Part shown: piece after piece, positions 25,395 through 34,700 of the stretch
Numbering within the stretch: position 1 is the first letter of the stretch
How the letters are laid out: each line of letters begins with the position of its first letter
DNA from: Fimenecus sp964457415
Lineage (GTDB): Bacteria; Bacillota; Clostridia; Oscillospirales; Acutalibacteraceae
Reading direction: 5' to 3'
Assembly: GCA_964457415.1 (NCBI GenBank)
Contig: CAYWFB010000009.1
Coordinates: 1-36,429 of the forward strand
Length of the DNA: 36,429 bases
Notes under the pieces: model-generated
Told to the model about the DNA's origin: nothing
Database searches by the model: none
Seen by the model: only the letters and a program-made list of their open reading frames with translations
Made by a program: the position numbers and the translations under genes

Positions 25395-26819
25395 ATGGGT
25401 GGTTTTTTCGGCGCAGTCAGTAAAAACGATACGGTTTTAGACGTGTTTTTTGGAACTGACTATCACTCTCATCTCGGTACTCGTCGTGGCGGTATGGCGG
25501 CTTACGATAAAAGTATCGGTTTACAACGAAAAATTCATAAAATAGAAAATTCACCGTTCAGAACAAAATTTGAAAATATTTCAAATCAGATGACTGGTAA
25601 TTCAGCAATCGGTTGTATAAGTGATTCTGATGCGCAACCATTGCTTGTTCGCTCAAAGCTTGGTTTATATGCAATTTGCATTATTGGACTTATCAATAAC
25701 AAAGAAAAGCTTGTTGAAGAATATCTTTTTGCTAATGGTGGACATTTTGGCGCTATGACTAATGAGGGTATTAACTCTACTGAGCTTGTAGCTGCAATGA
25801 TTAATCAAAAAGATAATTTTGCAGACGGTATTGCTTATGCACAAAGTCTTATTGATGGTACTGCCTCAATTCTTATTCTCAAGGATGACGGTCATCTTGT
25901 TGCAGCTCGTGACAAATTGGGTAGAATTCCTGTTTTAATCGGTCAGCGTGATGATGGATTTTGCATTTCCTTTGAGGATTTTGCTTATAAAAAGCTTGGC
26001 TACGTAGATTACAAGGAATTAGGTCCCGGTGAAGTGGTTGAGCTTACTGCTGACGGTGTGAAGACTTTAAAAGAAGCCGGCAAGCAAATGAAAATCTGTG
26101 CTTTTTTGTGGTCATATTATGGATACTCAACATCTTGCTATGAAGGTAGAAATGTTGAGGTAATGCGTTACAAAAATGGCAAAATTATGGCACAGAACGA
26201 CAAAGTGAATGGCGTTGCGCAGGATATTGACTATGTAAGCGGTGTTCCTGATTCAGGCACTCCTCACGCAATAGGCTATGCAAATGAAAGTGGAATTCAA
26301 TTTGCTCGTCCCTTTATTAAATACACTCCCACTTGGGCAAGGAGTTTTACTCCTGCCAACCAAGGTGAGCGTAATCGTGTAGCAAAAATGAAGCAGATTC
26401 CGGTACATGATTTAATCCAAGATAAAAAGCTTCTTTTTGTTGATGACAGTATTGTCAGAGGTACTCAGCTTCGCGAAACAGTTGAATTCCTTTATGAAAA
26501 TGGTGCAAAAGAGGTACATATTCGTTCAGCTTGTCCTCCCATTATGTACGGTTGCAAATATCTTAATTTTTCTCGTGCAACGTCAGATATGGAATTGATT
26601 GCACGCAGTACAATTATGGAGCTTGAGGGCGAAGAGGGATTAAATCACATTGAGGATTATATTTCTTCTTCAACAGAACGCGGAAAGAATTTAAGAAAAG
26701 CAATTTGTGATAAGTTACACTTTACTTCTCTTGAATTCCAATCCATTGACGGAATTATTAAAGCTATCGGTCTTCCATCAGAAAATATTTGCACTTATTG
26801 TTGGAATGGCAGAGGCTAA
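25395..26819 (+). CDS. purF: Amidophosphoribosyltransferase (PurF) with degenerate glutaminase site
   Basis: 474 residues; first committed step, PRPP to phosphoribosylamine. The C-terminal phosphoribosyltransferase half is intact: PRPP loop VDDSIVRGT (349-357), SGVPDSGTPHA (282-292). All four Fe-S cysteines known from B. subtilis PurF have counterparts (Cys235, 387, 466, 469). The N-terminal class II glutaminase fold is recognisable (HLGTRRGG, STEL, GTASILIL) but starts MGGFFG where active enzymes have MCGI(F/V)G or a cleaved propeptide before Cys. The oxyanion NG in HNGN reads IIGLINN, so the Asn is lost as well. Glutamine hydrolysis therefore looks impossible; ammonia-dependent activity, or a separate glutaminase, is inferred. 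From memory, similar chains occur in other gut Clostridia. Confidence 0.85.
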   Translation: MGGFFGAVSKNDTVLDVFFGTDYHSHLGTRRGGMAAYDKSIGLQRKIHKIENSPFRTKFENISNQMTGNSAIGCISDSDAQPLLVRSKLGLYAICIIGLINNKEKLVEEYLFANGGHFGAMTNEGINSTELVAAMINQKDNFADGIAYAQSLIDGTASILILKDDGHLVAARDKLGRIPVLIGQRDDGFCISFEDFAYKKLGYVDYKELGPGEVVELTADGVKTLKEAGKQMKICAFLWSYYGYSTSCYEGRNVEVMRYKNGKIMAQNDKVNGVAQDIDYVSGVPDSGTPHAIGYANESGIQFARPFIKYTPTWARSFTPANQGERNRVAKMKQIPVHDLIQDKKLLFVDDSIVRGTQLRETVEFLYENGAKEVHIRSACPPIMYGCKYLNFSRATSDMELIARSTIMELEGEEGLNHIEDYISSSTERGKNLRKAICDKLHFTSLEFQSIDGIIKAIGLPSENICTYCWNGRG

Positions 26820-26863
26820 TTATTAAATTTAAATATTATTAATTCTTCAAAAGGAGAACTAAA

Positions 26864-27910
26864 ATGAAAAATTCTATGTCAGAAAGCTATGCAGCAGCCG
26901 GTGTTGATATTACCGCAGGTTACAAAGCTGTTGAGCTTATGAAAAAACACGTTGCAAGAACTCGTAACGAGGGTTCTGTGGATGATGTAGGCGGTTTCGG
27001 TGGATGCTTTGACCTTAGCTGTGTTGCCGGAATGGAACATCCTATTTCTGTTTCAGGAACTGACGGTTGTGGTACAAAAGTTAAATTAGCTATTCTTATG
27101 GATAAGCACGACACAATCGGTATTGACGCAGTTGCTATGTGTGTTAATGACATTATATGTGTTGGCGCAAAGCCTTTATTCTTTCTTGACTATATTGCTT
27201 GTGGTAAGAATTACCCCGAAAAGATTGCAGAAATCGTTAGTGGTGTTGCTGAGGGTTGTGTTCAGTCTGGTGCCGCACTCATTGGTGGTGAAACTGCAGA
27301 GCATCCAGGTTTAATGCCTGTAGAAGATTATGACCTTGCAGGCTTTGCAGTTGGTGTTGTAGATAAACCTAAAATGATTGATAACAGCAAGATGGCTGTG
27401 GGTGATGTTGTTATTGCTCTTCCATCAACCGGTATTCACTCAAACGGATTCAGCTTATGTCGTAAGGTTTTTGATATTGATAACAATAATCCTGAACTTT
27501 ATGTAAATCGTGAAGAATTAGGTGGCAAGAGTATTGCAGAGGCTTTACTTGTTCCAACAAAGATTTATGTAAAACCTGTTCTTGCTCTTATAGAAAAAGT
27601 TAATGTAAAGGGCATTTCACACATTACAGGTGGTGGATTCTACGAAAATATTCCTCGTTCTATTCCTGATGGATTGTGTGCAAAGATTGATAAGTCGGCT
27701 GTTAAAGTACTTCCTATCTTTGATGTAATTGCTAAATGGGGAAATATTCCTGAACGTGATATGTATAATACATACAATATGGGTGTTGGTATGAGCATTG
27801 TTGTTCCGGCTGATGAAGTTGAAATATCTCTTTCTATTCTTAAAGAAAACGGCATTGACGCCTATGTGATTGGTGAAATTATCGAAGGCGACGAGAAGGT
27901 GCTTTTATAA
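26864..27910 (+). CDS. purM: Phosphoribosylformylglycinamidine cyclo-ligase
   Basis: 348 residues, full length. AIR synthetase, closing the imidazole ring of FGAM with ATP. N-terminal YAAAGVDITAGYKAV, GGFGGCFDL, SGTDGCGTKVKLA, GGETAEHPG, SNGFSLCR and ITGGGFYENIPR all match. AAAGGAGAA precedes the ATG. Its TAA overlaps the purN ATG by one base. Confidence 0.95.
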   Translation: MKNSMSESYAAAGVDITAGYKAVELMKKHVARTRNEGSVDDVGGFGGCFDLSCVAGMEHPISVSGTDGCGTKVKLAILMDKHDTIGIDAVAMCVNDIICVGAKPLFFLDYIACGKNYPEKIAEIVSGVAEGCVQSGAALIGGETAEHPGLMPVEDYDLAGFAVGVVDKPKMIDNSKMAVGDVVIALPSTGIHSNGFSLCRKVFDIDNNNPELYVNREELGGKSIAEALLVPTKIYVKPVLALIEKVNVKGISHITGGGFYENIPRSIPDGLCAKIDKSAVKVLPIFDVIAKWGNIPERDMYNTYNMGVGMSIVVPADEVEISLSILKENGIDAYVIGEIIEGDEKVLL

Positions 27911-28536
27911 TGTGTAAGAGGATTGTAGTTCTTGTATCCGGTGGCGGCACAAACCTTCAGGCTCTTATTGATGCACAGAATAGGGGAGAGTTAGGTAACG
28001 GAAAAATCACCTGTGTAATTGCTTCAAAAGCTGATGCTTATGCTCTTACCCGTGCCGAAAATAACGGAATCAAGACGCGTACACTTATAAGAAAAGATTA
28101 TGCAGACATTACTTCATATAGCTGTGCCATGAGAGATTTACTTCTAGAGGAAAAAGCTGACCTTATTGTATATGCTGGATTTATGACAATTCTTGATGAA
28201 AATGTCTGTGATGTATTTCAGAACAAAATGATAAATGTGCACCCTGCTCTTATTCCGTCATTCTGCGGAAAAGGATTTTATGGCTTGCACGTTCATGAGG
28301 AAGCCTTGAAAAAAGGTGTTAAGGTATCAGGCGCTACTGTTCATTTCGTTACTGCCGAATGTGATGCAGGACCAATAATTCTGCAAAAAGCAGTTGATGT
28401 TATGAATGATGACACACCTGAAATCTTGCAGAAAAGAATTATGGAGCAGGCAGAATGGAAAATACTTCCTAAAGCTGTTCAGCTTTTCTGTGATGACAAA
28501 ATTGTGATTGAAAACGGTAAAACAAAAATTTTATAA
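27910..28536 (+). CDS. purN: Phosphoribosylglycinamide formyltransferase
   Basis: 208 residues. It formylates GAR using 10-formyl-tetrahydrofolate. SGGGTNLQAL (10-19), catalytic Asn109/His111 in NVHPALIPSF, and Asp152 in CDAGPII match E. coli N106, H108 and D144. ATG overlaps the purM stop (TAATG). A folate-dependent step under the folate-linked ZTP switch. Confidence 0.95.
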   Translation: MCKRIVVLVSGGGTNLQALIDAQNRGELGNGKITCVIASKADAYALTRAENNGIKTRTLIRKDYADITSYSCAMRDLLLEEKADLIVYAGFMTILDENVCDVFQNKMINVHPALIPSFCGKGFYGLHVHEEALKKGVKVSGATVHFVTAECDAGPIILQKAVDVMNDDTPEILQKRIMEQAEWKILPKAVQLFCDDKIVIENGKTKIL

Positions 28537-28553
28537 TTGGAGGATTTTTTCAA

Positions 28554-29270
28554 ATGGAAATCAAGTCACTTGAAAATGAACTTAATTCTCTTGCTTATCA
28601 CGGCAGAGGAATTATTATCGGCAAGAGTGCTGATGCGAAAAAAGCTGTTACTGCTTACTTTATTATGGGCAGAAGCGTTAACAGCCGTAACCGTGTATTC
28701 GTTGCCGAGGGTGAAGCAATGCGTACAAAGGCTTTTGACGAGTCAAAAATGACTGACCCCCACCTTATTATTTATTATCCCGTAAGAGTTCTTGGTAACA
28801 AAACAATCGTAACAAATGGTGACCAGACAGATACAATTTATGACCTTATGGATAAGCAAATGACCTTTGAGCAGGCTCTTCGCACTCGTGAATTTGAGGA
28901 TGATGCTCCCAACTACACACCTCGTATTTCAGGTATTATACACCGTGAAAATGGTGATATGAATTACGCTATGTCAATTCTTAAGTCAGCTGACGGTGAC
29001 GGTTCTTCTTGCCAGAGATACACTTATGCTTATTCAAATCCTCTTGCAGGAAAAGCTAAGTTCATTCATACATATAAATGTGACGGAAATCCTCTTCCAA
29101 GCTTCGAGGGTGAGCCAAAAACTCTTGAACTTCCCGATGTTGATATTGATACAATGACAGACATCATTTGGAAAAATCTTAATGAAGATAACAAAGTTTC
29201 ACTTTTCGTAAGATATATTGACCTTGAATCAGGCGAAACAGAAACAAGAATTGTAAATAAGAATGTATAA
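28554..29270 (+). CDS. purO: IMP cyclohydrolase, archaeal PurO type
   Basis: 238 residues of the PurO-like IMP cyclohydrolase family, first known from methanogenic archaea and unrelated in sequence to the N-terminal domain of PurH. It closes FAICAR to IMP. Conserved features: AYHGRGI (about 14-20), GRSVNSRNRVF, DPHLIIYYPVR, NGDQTDTIYD and TPRISGI. Slightly longer than the archaeal enzyme (about 200). TTGGAGG upstream of the ATG. The next gene supplies the missing formyltransferase, which supports the assignment. Confidence 0.85.
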   Translation: MEIKSLENELNSLAYHGRGIIIGKSADAKKAVTAYFIMGRSVNSRNRVFVAEGEAMRTKAFDESKMTDPHLIIYYPVRVLGNKTIVTNGDQTDTIYDLMDKQMTFEQALRTREFEDDAPNYTPRISGIIHRENGDMNYAMSILKSADGDGSSCQRYTYAYSNPLAGKAKFIHTYKCDGNPLPSFEGEPKTLELPDVDIDTMTDIIWKNLNEDNKVSLFVRYIDLESGETETRIVNKNV

Positions 29271-29281
29271 GGAGATTTAAA

Positions 29282-30466
29282 ATGAAAGAATTTGAACTTA
29301 AATATGGTTGTAACCCCAATCAGAAGCCATCAAAAATCTATATGGAGGATGGTTCTGAACTTCCCATTGAAATCCTTAACGGCAGACCCGGTTTCATCAA
29401 TTTCCTTGATGCATTCAACTCTTGGCAGCTTGTAAAGGAAATTAAGGATATTCTCGGTATGCCTGCTGCAACGTCTTTTAAGCATGTAAGCCCCACATCA
29501 GCTGCTGTTGGTGTTAAGCTTTCTGATTCGCTTAAAAAGGCTTGCTTTGTTGATGATATCGAAGACCTTGACGATTCTCCTCTTGCTTGTGCTTATGCTC
29601 GTGCTCGCGGTACAGACAGAATGTCATCTTTTGGTGACTGGATTGCTCTCAGTGATGAATGCGATGCTACGACAGCAAAGCTTGTTGCACGTGAGGTTTC
29701 AGACGGCATTATTGCTCCCGGTTATTCAGCAGAAGCGCTTGAAATCCTTAAGGGTAAAAGAAACGGTAACTATAATATCGTAAAAATTGATGCTGATTAT
29801 GTTCCGGCAGTTCAGGAAAAGAAGCAGGTTTTCGGTATCACATTTGAGCAGGGAAGAAACAACTTTAGAATTGATGAAGAGCTTCTTTCAAATATGGTTA
29901 CAGAGAATAAAGACTTCCCCGAAGAAGCAAAGCGCGACCTTATCATTGCTCTTATCACTCTTAAATACACTCAGTCAAACTCTGTTTGCTATGCTTATGA
30001 CGGACAGGCTATCGGTGTTGGAGCAGGTCAGCAGTCAAGAATTCACTGCACAAGACTTGCAGGTACAAAGGCAGATACATGGCACCTTCGCCAGCATCCA
30101 AAAGTTCTTAATCTTCCTTTCAAGGATGAAATTCGCCGTCCTGACAGAGATAATGTTATTGACGGATATATTAATAAGAATGAAGAAGATGTTTGTGCCG
30201 ACGGTATCTGGCAGAAATACTTTAAAACACAGCCTGAACCCCTTACTGCAGAAGAAGCAAGGGCATATCTTGATATAATCACAGGCGTTTCAGTTGGCTC
30301 TGATGCTTTCTTCCCATTCAGCGACAATATTGAAAGAGCACGTAAAAGCGGTGTTTCTTATATTGCAGAACCCGGCGGCTCAATACGTGATGATGTTGTA
30401 ATTGATTGTTGTAACAAATACGGCATTGCAATGGCATTCACAGGAATGCGTTTATTCCACCATTAA
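29282..30466 (+). CDS. purH: Free-standing AICAR formyltransferase (PurH C-terminal domain type)
   Basis: 394 residues. It formylates AICAR (ZMP) with 10-formyl-tetrahydrofolate. Catalytic Lys67-His68 in SFKHVSP, ARARGTDRMSSFGDWIA, GAGQQSRIHCTR, and a C-terminal PGGSIRDD...DCCNKYG...MAFTGMRLFHH match the AICARFT half of PurH. The MGS-like cyclohydrolase domain is absent, so this is a monofunctional version paired with the PurO gene just upstream (11-base gap, AAGGAG site). It consumes ZMP, the ligand of the leader riboswitch. Confidence 0.92.
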   Translation: MKEFELKYGCNPNQKPSKIYMEDGSELPIEILNGRPGFINFLDAFNSWQLVKEIKDILGMPAATSFKHVSPTSAAVGVKLSDSLKKACFVDDIEDLDDSPLACAYARARGTDRMSSFGDWIALSDECDATTAKLVAREVSDGIIAPGYSAEALEILKGKRNGNYNIVKIDADYVPAVQEKKQVFGITFEQGRNNFRIDEELLSNMVTENKDFPEEAKRDLIIALITLKYTQSNSVCYAYDGQAIGVGAGQQSRIHCTRLAGTKADTWHLRQHPKVLNLPFKDEIRRPDRDNVIDGYINKNEEDVCADGIWQKYFKTQPEPLTAEEARAYLDIITGVSVGSDAFFPFSDNIERARKSGVSYIAEPGGSIRDDVVIDCCNKYGIAMAFTGMRLFHH

Positions 30467-30480
30467 TTCGAGGATAAATT

Positions 30481-31755
30481 ATGAAAATTATGGTTGTAGG
30501 TGGTGGCGGAAGAGAACACGCTATCATCAAAAAAATAAAAGAAAATAAAGCTGTAACTGAAATTTTTGCTCTTCCCGGCAACGGCGGTATGAAGGACGAC
30601 GCAACACTTGTAAATATCGGCGCAAAGGATATTGATAACATTGTAAAATTTGCAGTGGACAATAAAATCGACTTTGCAGTTGTTGCACCCGATGACCCGC
30701 TTGTACTCGGCGCAGTTGATGCTCTCAATGCAGTTGGTATTAAATGCTTTGGTCCTAAAAAGGACGCCGCAATCATTGAAGGAAGTAAAGCTTTTTCAAA
30801 GAATTTAATGAAAAAGTATAATATTCCTACTGCAACATTTGAGATTTTTGATAATGCTGAAGATGCACTCAAATATCTTGAAACTGCTCCAATTCCAACA
30901 GTTGTTAAGGCTGATGGTCTTGCTCTCGGCAAGGGAGTTATCATTGCTATGACTCGTGGAGAAGCAGTTGACGCGGTTAAATTGATTATGGAAGACAAAA
31001 TTTTCGGCGAAAGCGGAAATAACATTGTTATTGAAGAGTTTTTAACAGGTCCTGAGGTTTCAGTTCTTTCATTTACTGACGGCAATGTGGTAGTTCCAAT
31101 GATTTCTTCAATGGACCATAAGCGTGCACTTGATAATGACGAGGGACTTAACACTGGTGGTATGGGTACAATTGCTCCAAATCCTTACTATACTGCCGAA
31201 ATTGCTAAAGAATGTATGGAGACTATTTTTGTTCCTACAATAAATGCAATGAAAGCAGAGGGCAGAACATTTAAGGGTTGCCTTTATTTTGGCCTTATGC
31301 TTACACCAAATGGCCCCAAGGTAATTGAATACAATTGCCGTTTTGGTGACCCTGAAACACAGGTTGTTTTACCACTTCTCGAAAGTGATTTGCTTGACAT
31401 AATGATGGCGGTTGCAGACGAAGAACTCACTGAAGATATGGTAAAATTTGCTGATAAATCTGCTTGTTGCGTTGTAATGGCGTCTAACGGTTATCCCGTT
31501 AAGTATGAAAGTGGATTTGAAATCACAGTTGATGATGATTTTGATGATAATCTTTATATTGCAGGTGCCAAAATCAATGACGATAAGCTTGTAACTGCAG
31601 GTGGTCGTGTTCTCGGTGTAGTTGCGGTTGAAGAAGACCTTGCAAAAGTAATTAAAAAATCTTATTCTTCAGTTAAAAAAGTACATTTTAGTAATGCATT
31701 TTACAGAAATGATATTGGTGCAAAAGCACTAAAAGTATTAAAGGAGGGAAAATAA
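30481..31755 (+). CDS. purD: Phosphoribosylamine-glycine ligase
   Basis: 424 residues, full-length ATP-grasp GAR synthetase. N-terminal MVVGGGGREHAI, GPKKDAAIIEGSKAFSK, KADGLALGKGVIIA, GPEVSVLSF, CRFGDPETQ and a C-terminal AGGRVLGV are all in place. It joins phosphoribosylamine (the unstable PurF product) to glycine. GAGGAT lies before the ATG. Between AICARFT and PurL genes. Confidence 0.95.
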   Translation: MKIMVVGGGGREHAIIKKIKENKAVTEIFALPGNGGMKDDATLVNIGAKDIDNIVKFAVDNKIDFAVVAPDDPLVLGAVDALNAVGIKCFGPKKDAAIIEGSKAFSKNLMKKYNIPTATFEIFDNAEDALKYLETAPIPTVVKADGLALGKGVIIAMTRGEAVDAVKLIMEDKIFGESGNNIVIEEFLTGPEVSVLSFTDGNVVVPMISSMDHKRALDNDEGLNTGGMGTIAPNPYYTAEIAKECMETIFVPTINAMKAEGRTFKGCLYFGLMLTPNGPKVIEYNCRFGDPETQVVLPLLESDLLDIMMAVADEELTEDMVKFADKSACCVVMASNGYPVKYESGFEITVDDDFDDNLYIAGAKINDDKLVTAGGRVLGVVAVEEDLAKVIKKSYSSVKKVHFSNAFYRNDIGAKALKVLKEGK

Positions 31756-31758
31756 GGA

Positions 31759-34700
31759 ATGGTATACCGTATATTCGTTGAAAAGAAAGAGGGACTAGCT
31801 CACGAGGCTAAGTCTTTACTTTCTGATGTTAATTCGCTTCTCCTTATTGACTCTGTAAAGGATATTCGTATTCTAAATCGTTATGATGTTGAGAATATTG
31901 ATAAGGATTTGTTTGATTACTGCAAAATGACTGTTTTTGCAGAGCCTCAGCTTGATATTGTTACTGATTCTTTCAGTGATGATACTGCTACTGTATTCGC
32001 AGTTGAATATTTGCCTGGTCAGTTTGACCAGCGTGCCGACTCTGCGGCACAGTGTATTCAGATAATCTCAAAAGGAGAGCGTCCTCTTGTAAAAACTGCA
32101 AAAATCTATGCAATCTACGGCGATGTTTCAGCTGAGGAGCTTGCAGAAATCAAAAAGTATGTAATCAACGCAGTTGAGGCAAGAGAAGCAACTCTTGAAA
32201 CATATGAAACTCTTGCAGTTGATTATGTAATCCCCACGACTGTTAAAACTCTTGACGGTTTCTTAAAGCTTAATGACGATGAACTTCAGGATTTTGTTAA
32301 TGAATATGGTCTTGCAATGGATAAGGATGACATTAAATTCTGTCAGAATTATTTTAAGACAGAAGACCGTGACCCAACAATCACTGAAATTCGAATGATT
32401 GATACATATTGGTCAGACCATTGCCGTCACACAACATTCTTAACTACTATTGATTCAGTTAAATTTAATGATGAGTATATTCAGGCGGCTTGGGAGCGTT
32501 ATCTTGCTGACCGCAAGGATTTAAACAGAACAAAGCCTATTAACCTTATGGATATTGCCACAATGGCTCCTAAGGTGCTTAAAAAGGCAGGTAAACTCGA
32601 TAAACTTGATGAGTCAGAAGAAATCAATGCTTGTACAGTGAAAATTACCGTTGATGTTGACGGAAAAGATGAAGAATGGCTCCTTCTCTTTAAAAATGAA
32701 ACTCATAACCACCCCACAGAAATTGAGCCGTTTGGTGGTGCCGCAACTTGTATTGGCGGTGCTATCCGTGACCCGCTTTCAGGTCGTTCATATGTTTATG
32801 CCGCTATGCGTGTAACAGGTGCAGGTAATCCCTTAAAGGCAGTTTCTGAAACAATGGAGGGTAAATTACCACAGCGCAAGATTGTTCAAACTGCTGCCGC
32901 CGGTTATTCATCATATGGTAACCAGATTGGTCTTGCAACCGGTCAGGTTGATGAAATCTATCATGATGGTTATGTTGCCAAGAGAATGGAAATCGGTGCA
33001 GTTATTGCGGCTGCTCCTGCAAGAAATGTTCGTCGTGAAGTTCCCGAGCCCGATGATGTAGTAATTCTTCTTGGTGGCAGAACAGGTCGTGACGGTTGCG
33101 GTGGTGCTACCGGTTCTTCAAAATCACATACACTTCAATCACTTGAAAGCTGTGGTGCAGAGGTTCAAAAGGGTAATGCTCCTGAAGAAAGGAAGCTTCA
33201 ACGTCTTTTCAGAAATGAAGAAGCATCACATCTTATTAAGCGTTGCAATGACTTCGGTGCAGGTGGTGTTTCTGTTGCTATCGGTGAGCTTGCAGACGGT
33301 CTACAGATTGATTTAAATGCGGTTCCAAAGAAATATGACGGACTTGACGGCACAGAGCTCGCTATCAGTGAATCTCAGGAAAGAATGGCTGTTGTAGTTG
33401 AACCAAAAGATGTTGCTCGATTCCTTGAGCTTGCAGAAACCGAGAACCTTGAAGCAACAGTAGTTGCTAAGGTTACTGCAGAGCCAAGACTTAGAATGAA
33501 TTGGAATGGAAATACTATTGTTGATATTTCAAGAGAATTCTTAAACTCTAACGGTGCTGAAAAGCATATTGACATCGAAACTGCAAAATCACTCGATTAT
33601 AATAAGCAAATTACTGATGACTTTGTTGCAGAATACAATAAGCTTGCTGATGACCTTAATGTTTGCTCAAAGCGTGGTCTTTCAGAGCGTTTCGACTCAA
33701 CAATCGGTGCAGGCACAGTTCTTATGCCGTTCGGTGGTAAGAATCAGCAAACACCTATTCAGTCAATGGTGCATAAGGTATCTGTTGAAAATAATCAGAC
33801 AAAGACTTGCTCATATATGGCATGGGGTTATAACCCATTTATCTTTGAAAAGAACCAATATAACGGTGCGTATCTTGCTGTAGTTGAATCTATTTCAAAG
33901 CTCATAGCCACCGGTGCAAAGTTTGAGGATGTATATCTTACATTCCAGGAATATTTTGAGAAGCCAAAGAAAGAACCAACCCGTTGGGGCAAGCCTCTCG
34001 CGGCACTTCTTGGCTCATACGATGCACAGCTTGATTTGGGAGTTGCTTCAATCGGTGGCAAGGACTCAATGAGTGGTACTTTTGAAAATATTGATGTTCC
34101 TCCAACGCTTGTTTCTTTTGCAGTTACAACCGGTAAGGTTGATGAGGTTATTACTCCCGAATTCAAGTCTGCAGGTCATAAAACAGTTATCTTAAAGCCT
34201 GAATACAATGAAAATGGTATTCCATTTGCTTCTTCGCTTATTGATACATTTAATAAGGTAACTGAGCTTGCGCGTGCAGGCAAGGTTGCAGCTTGCTACA
34301 CTGTGACATACGGCGGTATTGCAGAAGCGGTCATGAAGATGGCTTTTGGTAACGATATCGGCTTTAAGTATGATGATAATCTTTCAGTAACCGATATTTT
34401 CGATTATGCTTATGGTAGCTTTGTAATTGAGCTTACTGACGATATTGAGGTTGGCACCGTAATCGGTTATACAACTGATGCTAAAGCTATCGAATACAAG
34501 AATAATGTAATTACTCTTGATTCACTTCTCAATACTTATGAAAGTAAGCTTGAGTCTGTATATGCTTGCAACATCAAAACTGCAGGTAATACATATCCGG
34601 CTTACGAATTCAAAGCAGAAAAGAGAGTTGCTCCTGCAATTAAGGTTGCAAAGCCAAAAGTTCTTATTCCTGCATTCCCCGGAACTAACTGTGAATTTGA

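Noticed and set aside
28537..28752. 71-codon frame overlapping purO
   Set aside because: Out-of-frame shadow of purO; its sequence is low-complexity Leu-rich and has no motifs.
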